Part shown: one piece after another, positions 30,001 through 36,753 of the stretch | Position numbering within the stretch: position 1 is the first letter of the stretch | Layout of the letters: every line of letters starts with the position of its first letter | Notes under the pieces: generated by a model | The model's input: the letters and a program-made list of their open reading frames with translations, nothing else | The model's database searches: none | What the model was told of the DNA's origin: nothing | Made by a program: the position numbers and the translations under genes | Assembly (NCBI RefSeq): GCF_003545805.1 | Contig: NZ_NMQR01000007.1 | Span: 93,563-157,562, forward strand | DNA from: Photorhabdus sp. CRCIA-P01 | GTDB lineage: Bacteria; Pseudomonadota; Gammaproteobacteria; Enterobacterales; Enterobacteriaceae | Length of the DNA: 64,000 nucleotides | Direction of reading: 5' to 3'

Positions 30001-31420
30001 CGTTCGGGTGTTGGGATTACCAGATAGTACTCGCAGTGATATCTTCACTTACAGTACTCAAGATGTACCTACCAAAGGTTTAGATCTGAAAATCCTGAGT
30101 GGTGAAAATGGTCTGATTGCGAATAATAAACCACGTGAATACCTCGGCCAGAAAAAAACCGTTTATACCAATGGGCAAAATGCAACGCCATTGCAAACGC
30201 CAACACGACAAGCGCTGGTTGCCTTTATCGAGACAACGGTATTTAGTCAATCCACACTATCAGCGTTTGATGGGAGTATCCCATCGGCTCAATTGTCAAC
30301 GACGCTGGAGCAAGCCGGATACCAACAAACAAATTATCTATTCCCTCGCACTGGAGAAGATAAAGTCTGGGTAGCCCGTCATGGCTATACCGATTACGGT
30401 ACAGCCGCACAGTTCTGGCGCCCGCAAAAACAGAGCAACACCCAACTCACGGGCAAAATCACACTAACCTGGGATGCGAACTATTGCGTTGTAACACAAA
30501 CCCAGGATGCGGCTGGACTGACAACCTCAGCCAGATATGACTGGCGTTTTCTGACCCCGGTACAACTCACGGATATCAATGACAATCAACACCTTATCAC
30601 GCTGGACGCACTGGGCCGGCCAATCACACTGCGCTTTTGGGGAACTGAAAACGGCAGGATGACCGGTTACTCTTCACCGGAAAAAACATCGTTTTCTCCA
30701 CCATCCGATGTGGACGCCGCCATTGAGTTAAAAAAACCGCTCCCTGTAGCACAGTGTCAAATCTACTCCCCCGAAAGCTGGATGCCAGCATTAGGTCAGA
30801 AAACCCTCAATAAACTGACGGAGCAAGACCGGAAAAAGTTATATAACGCCCGAATCATCACCGAAGACGGACGTCTCTGCACACTGGCTTATCGCCACTG
30901 GGCACCAAGTCAAAAGGCAGACCCTCAACTCATTGGCCTGTTAAACAACGGTCCCCGTTTACCTCCTCACAGCCTCACATTGACTACGGATCGTTATGAC
31001 CATGATCCTGAGCAACAGATACGCCAACAGGTAGTATTCAGTGATGGCTTTGGCCGCTTGTTGCAAGCGGCCGCCCGACATGAGGCAGGCATGGCCTGGC
31101 AACGTAACGAAGACGGCTCTCTGATTATAAATGCTAAACATACAGAGACTCGTTGGGCAGTGACTGGACTGACGGAATATGACAATAAGGGACAACCGAT
31201 ACGCACCTATCAGCCCTATTTCCTCAATGACTGGCGATACGTCAGCAATGACAGTGCCCGGCGGGAAAAAGGAGCTTATGCAGATACCCATGTCTATGAT
31301 CCCATTGGCCGAGAAATCAAGGTTATCACCGCAAAAGGTTGGTTCCGTCGCACCTTGTTTACTCCCTGGTTTACTGTCAATGAAGATGAAAATGACACAG
31401 CCGCCGAGGTGAAGATGTAA
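27002..31420 (+). CDS. tcdB2: Toxin complex TcB subunit TcdB2
   Basis: TcB forms half of the hollow cocoon that encloses the TcC toxin domain, and its beta-propeller docks on the TcA pentamer and gates the channel. The 1472-residue product starts MQNSQDFSITELSLPKGGGA and has, in order: an SpvB-like N-terminal domain (PKGGGAITGMGEAL, GNSPFGLGWDCNVMTIRRR), a region with FG-GAP/VCBS-like loops (LVDINGDSQLDWVITG, LADLMGAGLSDLVLIG, LADLDGSGPTDLIYV), the TcdB middle domains and Rhs-like repeats (LTDINDNQHLITLDALGRP) at the C-terminal side. It matches W14 TcdB2 very closely. Start supported by AAGGAG 6 bases upstream. It follows tcdA2 and precedes the holin-like gene and tccC. Confidence 0.95.
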   Translation: MQNSQDFSITELSLPKGGGAITGMGEALTPTGPDGMAALSLPLPISAGRGYAPSLALNYNSGAGNSPFGLGWDCNVMTIRRRTHFGVPHYDETDTFLGPEGEVLVVADQSRDESTLQGINLGATFTVTGYRSRLESHFSRLEYWQPKTTGKTDFWLIYSPDGQVHLLGKSPQARISNPSKTTQTAQWLLEASVSPHGEQIYYQYRAEDDTGCEADEITLHPQATAQRYLHIVYYGNRTASETLPGLDGSAPSQADWLFYLVFDYGERINNLKTPPAFSTTGSWLCRQDRFSRYEYGFEIRTRRLCRQVLMYHRLQALTNQIKDHNEPALVSRLILNYDESAIASTLVFVRRVGHEQDGTAVTLPPLELAYQDFSPQHNARWQPMDVLANFNTIQRWQLVDLKGEGLPGLLYQDKGAWWYRSAQRLGEIDSDAVTWEKMQPLSVIPSLQSNASLVDINGDSQLDWVITGPGLRGYHSQRPDGSWTRFTPLNALPVEYTHPRAQLADLMGAGLSDLVLIGPKSVRLYANTRDGFAKGKDVVQSGDVTLPVPGADSRKLVAFSDVLGSGQAHLVEVSATQITCWPNLGHGRFGQPITLPGFSQPEVTFNPAQVYLADLDGSGPTDLIYVHTNRLDIFLNKSGNGFAKPVTLPFPEGLRFDHTCQLQVADVQGLGVASLILSVPHMAPHHWRCDLTNEKPWLLSEMNNNMGAHHTLRYRSSAQFWLDEKASAQSAGQTPVCYLPFPVHTLRQTETADEISGNKLVTTLRYARGAWDGREREFRGFGYVEQTDSHQLAQGNAPERTPPALTKNWYATGLTVIDNTLSTEYWRGDDQAFAGFSSRFTTWKDDHDVLLTPEDDNSQYWLNRALKGQLLRSELYGKDDSAQEEIPYTVTEFRPQVRQLQQADSQYPVLWSSVVESRNYHYERIASDPQCSQEITLSSDLFGQPLKQVSVQYPRRQQPAISPYPDTLPDTLLANSYDDQQRQLRLTYQQFSWHHLTDNTVRVLGLPDSTRSDIFTYSTQDVPTKGLDLKILSGENGLIANNKPREYLGQKKTVYTNGQNATPLQTPTRQALVAFIETTVFSQSTLSAFDGSIPSAQLSTTLEQAGYQQTNYLFPRTGEDKVWVARHGYTDYGTAAQFWRPQKQSNTQLTGKITLTWDANYCVVTQTQDAAGLTTSARYDWRFLTPVQLTDINDNQHLITLDALGRPITLRFWGTENGRMTGYSSPEKTSFSPPSDVDAAIELKKPLPVAQCQIYSPESWMPALGQKTLNKLTEQDRKKLYNARIITEDGRLCTLAYRHWAPSQKADPQLIGLLNNGPRLPPHSLTLTTDRYDHDPEQQIRQQVVFSDGFGRLLQAAARHEAGMAWQRNEDGSLIINAKHTETRWAVTGLTEYDNKGQPIRTYQPYFLNDWRYVSNDSARREKGAYADTHVYDPIGREIKVITAKGWFRRTLFTPWFTVNEDENDTAAEVKM

Positions 31421-31430
31421 CTTGATCAAT

Positions 31431-31451
31431 CCCGCCTGGTTAACAGGCGGG
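31431..31451 (+). terminator. Hairpin after tcdB2
   Basis: CCCGCCTG / CAGGCGGG, 8 bp stem with 5-base loop, 10 bases after the stop and about 12 bases before the ribosome-binding site of the next gene. No T run follows, so it resembles the post-tcdA hairpins rather than a full terminator. Confidence 0.5.
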
Positions 31452-31472
31452 AAACATAGATAGAGGTGAAAG

Positions 31473-31793
31473 GTGTTGCTCATAATACCGTCAGATACTC
31501 AACTTATTATCTGGTTGATCATTGGTTTTATTGCGGCCTGGGGCGGATTAGTAAGGTACCTCATTGATATGCAAAACAAACAATATAAATGGAGTTGGAT
31601 CAACGTATTCTGTCAACTCATCATCTCCTGTTTTACCGGTGTACTGGGAGGACTGCTGAGTTTTGAAAGTGGCGGCAGCATCTATATGACTTTTGCGATT
31701 GCAGGTTTATTCGGCACAACAGGAAGTACCGGATTGAACTGGCTCTGGCGCCGCCTCGTTATGCATCATCATGATCATGGCGGAAAGCAATAA
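31473..31793 (+). CDS. Holin-like small membrane protein between tcdB2 and tccC
   Basis: The 106-residue product has three hydrophobic segments: about 9-27 (IIWLIIGFIAAWGGLVRYL), 44-62 (VFCQLIISCFTGVLGGLLS) and 70-88 (MTFAIAGLFGTTGSTGLNW), then a short basic, histidine-rich tail (RRLVMHHHDHGGKQ). Length, topology and the GGLVRYL and FGTTGSTGLNWLWRR motifs resemble phage holins of the LydA/superfamily III type. The start is GTG at 31473 with GAGGTGAAAG just upstream. It lies inside the tcdB2-tccC operon. Holins make inner-membrane holes; in the Yersinia Tc system a holin and endolysin cassette releases the toxin, so a role in Tc export is a reasonable inference. No endolysin or spanin gene is seen in the window. 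Confidence 0.75.
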   Translation: MLLIIPSDTQLIIWLIIGFIAAWGGLVRYLIDMQNKQYKWSWINVFCQLIISCFTGVLGGLLSFESGGSIYMTFAIAGLFGTTGSTGLNWLWRRLVMHHHDHGGKQ

Positions 31794-31954
31794 AGCATTC
31801 CTGCTGCCACAACAAACCATTTGTCTCCAGTTAAACCGGGAAAATTATCTACTACACTATCGTAGGAAAACTGATATGTAGAAAAACTAACATACAGACA
31901 AAAACTGCAATTGCAGAAAAGATGACACACAACCCCACAACAACGAGGTAACTC

Positions 31955-34855
31955 ATGAAAAACATTGATCTCAAACTTTATCAAAAAACCCCGGTTGTCA
32001 ACGTCCACGATAACCGTGGCCTGACGATCCGTAACATCGATTTTCACCGTACCACCGCAAACGGTGATACCGATATACGTATTACCCGCCATCAATACAA
32101 TGCTCACGGACACCTAAATCAAAGCATCGATCCGCGCCTATATGAGGCCAAGAAAACCAACCGTGCGATCAAACCCAATTTTCTTTGGCAGTATGATTTG
32201 ACCGGTAATACCCTACGTACAGAAAGCATTGATGCAGGCCGCACTGTCACCCTGAATGATATTGAAGACCGTCCGTTACTGACGGTAACTGCAACCGGCG
32301 TCATACAAACCCGACAATATGAAATTTCTTCCCTGCCCGGGCGTCTGTTATCTGTTACCGAACAAGCACCGGAGGAAAAAACATCCCGTATCACCGAACG
32401 CCTGATTTGGGCTGGCAATACCGAAGCAGAAAAAGACCATAACCTTGCCGGCCAGTGCGTACGCCACTATGACACGGCGGGAGTTACCCGGTTAGAAAGT
32501 TTGTCACTGACCGGTACTGTTTTATCTCAATCCAGCCAACTATTGATCGACACTCAAAAGGCAAACTGGACAGGTGATAACGAAACCGTCTGGCAAAACA
32601 GGCTGGCTGGTGACATCTACACAACCCTGAGCACCTTTGATGCCACCGGCGCTTTACTCACTCAGACCGACGCGAAAGGGAACATTCAGAGGCTAGCCTA
32701 TGATGTGGCCGGGCAGCTAAGCGGGAGCTGGTTAACCTTAAAAGGCCAGACGGAACAAGTGATTATCAAATCCCTGACCTATTCCGCCGCCGGACAAAAA
32801 TTACGCGAGGAACACGGCAATGGTGTTATCACCGAATACAGTTATGAACCGGAAACCCAACGGCTTATCGGTATCAAAACCCGCCGTCCGTCAGATGCCA
32901 AAGTGTTGCAAGACCTACGCTATGAGTATGACCCGGTAGGCAATGTCATCAGTATCCGTAACGATGCAGAAGCCACCCGCTTTTGGCACAATCAGAAAGT
33001 GGTGCCGGAAAACACTTATACCTACGACTCCCTGTATCAGCTTATCAGTGCCACCGGGCGGGAAATGGCGAATATCGGTCAACAAAGTAACCACTTTCCC
33101 TCCCCGGCTCTACCTTCCGATAACAACACCTACACCAACTATACCCGCACTTATACTTATGACCGTGGCGGTAACCTGACTAAAATCCAGCACAGTTCAC
33201 CGGCTACGCAAAACAACTACACCACGGATATCACGGTTTCTAACCGGAGCAATCGCGCAGTACTCAGCACACTGACCGAAGATCCGGCGCAAGTAGATGC
33301 TTCGTTTGATGCAGGAGGACATCAGAACACCTTGATGCCAGGCCAAAACCTGAACTGGAATACTCGCGGTGAGCTGCAACACGTAACACTGGTGAAACGG
33401 GACAAGGGCGCCAATGATGATCGGGAATGGTATCGTTATAGTGGTGACGGGAGAAGGATATTAAAAGTCAATGAACAACGGGCCAGCAACAACACTCAAA
33501 TACTGCGCATAACTTATTTGCCGAGCTTAGAACTCCGTCTAACACAAAACAGCACGACCACAACCGAAGATTTGCAAGTTATCACCGTAGGAGAAGCGGG
33601 CCGGGCACAGGTACGAGTATTACATTGGGAGAATGGCAAGCCAGCGGATATCAGCAATAATCAGCTACGTTACAGCTACGATAATCTTATCGGTTCCAGT
33701 CAACTCGAATTAGACAGCAAAGGAGAGATTATCAGTGAGGAAGAGTACTATCCTTATGGCGGAACCGCATTATGGGCAGCAAGGAATCAGACAGAAGCCA
33801 GCTATAAAACCCTCCGTTATTCAGGCAAAGAACGGGATGCCACCGGGCTATATTACTACGGCTATCGGTATTACCAACCGTGGGTAGGACGGTGGTTAAG
33901 TGCTGATCCGGCGGGAACAATCGATGGGCTGAATTTATATCGGATGGTGAGGAATAATCCAGTCAGATGGAAAGATACTGATGGAAGAATACCAAGGGAT
34001 AATTTACCGCCCCCACCGCCTCCAGGAACCAGTAACGCATTACCGCTACCCCCACCACCCCCACCGGGTGTAGCTCCTCCACCGCCTTTACCAGGTATAG
34101 CTCCCCCACCACCAAGCGTTGGGGCAATAGGAGGGATGCCAAATTTAAGTTCCCTGACAGTCAGCAAAACGTTTTCTCCGATAGTTCTACCGGTACCAGA
34201 GTATATTCCAAGTGAAATGCGGACTAAGCGCTGGAAATCTGCTGAACATGTCGATTTAAATCAACTTGCTAGTACGATTAGTGAAATATCTGGAGAAAAA
34301 GAAAGGCCGATTAATTTAGTTGACAGCACTCTGGAAGAGGTCAGTAATAAGACGGGAATCCCTTTTAACAGTGAAATATTAACAGCAAATCCTGCTGCAT
34401 GGACATCCCCGGAAGGAATAATATACATGGCGACAGATTCACCCGATTACTCTCAGAATGGAGAATTGGATATTGATAAAATCAGATCAACGATTATCCA
34501 TGAGAGCTTACATTTTTCATCACATAAACACGTAGGTTTTCAAGCAGAGACAGACACCAGCGTTCAAAATACAAATTATGACGAATATGTCACCGACTAC
34601 TTTGCTGCTCAAGTTTATAAAAAAATGTATCCCAATAGGCCCTATAAAACAGGATATTTCACAACAGATGTTGGAGGGCGCTTTAAAGTCTGGGGGGGCA
34701 ATCTTGTAGAATTTATGACGCAATCTGAACACACTACATTAGATAGCATTAAGCAAGGTTATTTTGGTGGAAAAATGCCATTGAATAAACTTAAAGATAA
34801 AGCGCTAGATACATGGAAAAATTATTCTAAGAATGGAAGACCTCCAAAAATTTAA
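31955..34855 (+). CDS. tccC3: TcC subunit with TccC3-type core and a putative metallopeptidase C-terminus
   Basis: TcC completes the cocoon and carries the toxic payload at its C-terminus. Residues 1 to about 675 are an Rhs-repeat core nearly identical to W14 TccC3 as recalled, ending in the conserved GYRYYQPWVGRWLSADPAGTI and LNLYRMVRNNPV blocks where TcC proteins cut themselves with an aspartic-protease site. The hypervariable part differs from the TccC3 actin-ADP-ribosylating domain. It has a polyproline linker at about 684-722 with runs of 5-7 prolines, then a domain with IIHESLHFSSHK: HExxH at His849, Glu850, His853, followed 23 residues later by Glu877 in YDEYVTDYFA. This is the layout of a gluzincin-type zinc peptidase. 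The tail is AT-rich compared with the core, suggesting payload exchange. ACGAGGTAA precedes the ATG. The symbol refers to the locus and core only. Confidence 0.88.
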   Translation: MKNIDLKLYQKTPVVNVHDNRGLTIRNIDFHRTTANGDTDIRITRHQYNAHGHLNQSIDPRLYEAKKTNRAIKPNFLWQYDLTGNTLRTESIDAGRTVTLNDIEDRPLLTVTATGVIQTRQYEISSLPGRLLSVTEQAPEEKTSRITERLIWAGNTEAEKDHNLAGQCVRHYDTAGVTRLESLSLTGTVLSQSSQLLIDTQKANWTGDNETVWQNRLAGDIYTTLSTFDATGALLTQTDAKGNIQRLAYDVAGQLSGSWLTLKGQTEQVIIKSLTYSAAGQKLREEHGNGVITEYSYEPETQRLIGIKTRRPSDAKVLQDLRYEYDPVGNVISIRNDAEATRFWHNQKVVPENTYTYDSLYQLISATGREMANIGQQSNHFPSPALPSDNNTYTNYTRTYTYDRGGNLTKIQHSSPATQNNYTTDITVSNRSNRAVLSTLTEDPAQVDASFDAGGHQNTLMPGQNLNWNTRGELQHVTLVKRDKGANDDREWYRYSGDGRRILKVNEQRASNNTQILRITYLPSLELRLTQNSTTTTEDLQVITVGEAGRAQVRVLHWENGKPADISNNQLRYSYDNLIGSSQLELDSKGEIISEEEYYPYGGTALWAARNQTEASYKTLRYSGKERDATGLYYYGYRYYQPWVGRWLSADPAGTIDGLNLYRMVRNNPVRWKDTDGRIPRDNLPPPPPPGTSNALPLPPPPPPGVAPPPPLPGIAPPPPSVGAIGGMPNLSSLTVSKTFSPIVLPVPEYIPSEMRTKRWKSAEHVDLNQLASTISEISGEKERPINLVDSTLEEVSNKTGIPFNSEILTANPAAWTSPEGIIYMATDSPDYSQNGELDIDKIRSTIIHESLHFSSHKHVGFQAETDTSVQNTNYDEYVTDYFAAQVYKKMYPNRPYKTGYFTTDVGGRFKVWGGNLVEFMTQSEHTTLDSIKQGYFGGKMPLNKLKDKALDTWKNYSKNGRPPKI

Positions 34856-34885
34856 ATTGTATATTCTTTCCTATTGATATTAAAA

Positions 34886-34907
34886 AGTGGCCGTCTATGC
34901 GGCCACT
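34886..34907 (+). terminator. Hairpin after tccC3-type gene
   Basis: AGTGGCCG / CGGCCACT, 8 bp stem, 6-base loop, about 30 bases after the stop. It is followed only by a mixed A/T run, so it is a weak terminator on its own. Confidence 0.55.
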
Positions 34908-34988
34908 AAATTTAATAATAAAACAGATCACTGTCATCTACCAAGAATATCTAATGATTGTATTGTTAAAGGCTCATCGTCAAGAATA

Positions 34989-35025
34989 AGCCATGAGAAG
35001 ATATTTATCTCATGGCTGTTTTTTT
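34989..35025 (+). terminator. Strong terminator closing the tcdA2-tcdB2-holin-tccC operon
   Basis: AGCCATGAGA / TCTCATGGCT makes a 10 bp stem with a 9-base loop and is followed by G and seven or more T. Confidence 0.85.
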
Positions 35026-35096
35026 AACATTGAATTAACAATATTATTATTTTACTATAAATATCAAATAATTAAACATCATCAATTCATATGGGA

Positions 35097-35225
35097 TATA
35101 TACCCTTCATCTTTCAAGCTGCTGCTTTGTTGGCTACTTTCACTCACCCCAGTCACATAGTTATCTATGCTCCTGGGGATTCGTTCACTTGCCGCCGCGC
35201 TGCAACTCGAAATCTATTAGGTATA
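35097..35225. repeat. ERIC element (copy 1)
   Basis: A 127-130 bp imperfect palindrome with the ERIC core CTCACCCCAGTCACATAG and CTCCTGGGGATTCG, bounded by TATACCC and GGGTATA-like ends. It lies between the end of the tccC operon and the convergent LysR gene. A second copy is at 60790. Confidence 0.88.
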
Positions 35226-35247
35226 AATCACTCATTTACATCCAACT

Positions 35248-36159
35248 CTAAAATATCAAATCAGAAATTAATGAATTTAATGGTTCTTTATATTTATTTC
35301 TGAGAGCATAAGCACAATACCTTACCGATAGTGCTGGACGTGATTCAAAATTCAGAAATGCTATACCTTTATCAATATGGGCAGAATAGCGCATTTCATT
35401 GGGTGTCATTAAACTTATCGCCACACCCGCTTTTACCAATTCTAACCTATTAGTAAAATCAGGGACCGACAATAACGCTAAATTCTGGTATTCAGGCAGA
35501 TAATTCAATAGCATAAAATTATCGCATTGTTTTAAAAAGGCACTATTATGCTGAACCAAAGGAAAACTAGATATTATTTCATCAGCATGACTTTCCGGTT
35601 CTAAAATATCATTGGATACGGCAAGAGACAGAATTTGATAAGCACCATCTATCCTGATGATATCATCATTATCTGGATAACATTCAGTCGTCACATAAAC
35701 TGTTATATCGCCTTTCATTAAGGAAGAAAATACCGCATCTTGTCTTATCAAATCATCAATTAGAAAATTACTGATTATACAAATATCGCGGTAATGATAA
35801 CGTTGCACCGCTCTTTTTACGACCGTAGATATCTTATTAACATATTCTCCACTTGTGCCAATAACCAATTTATCTCTGTTTGATAATTTATAATTTCTAC
35901 GACAATTCCAATTATCCTCAACTTTCTGGATCCTTTCATAACACGGCAGCAACTCTTGATATAGTGCCTTGCCCTCCTCCGTGAGCTTGGTTTTTCCCGG
36001 TAGTCGCTCAAATAATTGGTACCCCACACGCTGTTCCAGTTGATATACGAGCCTGCTAAGTGGAGAGGGGGTAATACAAAGCGTATCCGCGGCTAACGTG
36101 AATGACTCTTTCTTAGCTGACTCCATAAAATACTTTAGTTGCTTTGAACAAAATATCAT
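35248..36159 (-). CDS. LysR-type transcriptional regulator divergent from tcdA (36754)
   Basis: A 303-residue LysR-family protein. Its N-terminal winged helix-turn-helix (FMESAKKESFTLAADTLCITPSPLSRLVYQLEQRVGYQLFER, residues about 10-52) is typical, followed by a ligand-binding domain with the GTSGEY start of subdomain I. I prefer the start at 36159 (MIFCSKQ) over the upstream ATG at 36180. It follows an AGAGGG ribosome-binding site and aligns with the start of its paralogue at 47971. The gene faces away from the tcdA at 36754 across about 590 bp, the classical LysR arrangement, so that gene is its likely target. It is highly similar to the regulator at 47060. The inducer is unknown. Confidence 0.9.
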   Translation of the reverse strand: MIFCSKQLKYFMESAKKESFTLAADTLCITPSPLSRLVYQLEQRVGYQLFERLPGKTKLTEEGKALYQELLPCYERIQKVEDNWNCRRNYKLSNRDKLVIGTSGEYVNKISTVVKRAVQRYHYRDICIISNFLIDDLIRQDAVFSSLMKGDITVYVTTECYPDNDDIIRIDGAYQILSLAVSNDILEPESHADEIISSFPLVQHNSAFLKQCDNFMLLNYLPEYQNLALLSVPDFTNRLELVKAGVAISLMTPNEMRYSAHIDKGIAFLNFESRPALSVRYCAYALRNKYKEPLNSLISDLIF

Positions 36160-36753
36160 CACATACCCTCTTGTTTTCATTCCAGAAATAGAATATTAAC
36201 CATAGAACATGACAACGATGTTTCTACTTTGCATTCTTTTACATTAGGACATGCGTTAATGGACATTGAATTTCACCACTTCCATGCTTAATATTTATTT
36301 AATACTTATATAAGTATTATAAAATAAATATCATTTACCACTACATTAGTGGTAATTATTTTAATGAAAAATAACATTACCTTATTGAACATAAATATAT
36401 CTCATTATCATTCATATTTTACACTTCAATTAGTTACAAAGATCCCGATAATATTTACATTAAATGAATCTCAGTATAACATTAAATAAACTACATAATT
36501 AACACTAACCACAACTGAATTTCACTATTCTTTCATTGCTCATCAATCATAATGTCAACAATAACAGCTTATTCCCTCCAGCTTTGATCAAAAAACAATT
36601 GCAAATTTTGCGGCTGCTTTTTTTGCAACAGCTATTTAAACAAAACAGTGAGATAGTGATTATCCTCATCTTTCTATAGAACGGAATCATTCTCTATATT
36701 GTACAGAGATCACACGGATGTTTCATTTACCTTATGATTTAAAAGGAATAAAC
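36160..36753 (+). promoter_or_regulatory. Divergent lysR / tcdA control region, with GCTATTTAAA box at 36631-36640
   Basis: An AT-rich region with no gene. From about 36590 it closely matches the leader of tcdA1 (from about 48414). It has TTGCAAATTTTGC, a CTGC plus T-run segment, TTGCAACAGCTATTTAAA and then AACAGTGAGATAGTGATT. The two TTGCAA palindromes flank the T-run about 24 bases apart and could be a LysR or other operator. Compared with the tcdA1 leader about 90 bp are missing between the box and the ribosome-binding site AAAAGGA (36741-36747). Confidence 0.55.

Noticed and set aside
33871..34167. Antisense glycine-rich frame
   Set aside because: It is the reverse complement of the polyproline linker of the TccC protein.
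35091..35303. 70-codon plus-strand frame over the ERIC element
   Set aside because: It lies within a known non-coding palindromic repeat.
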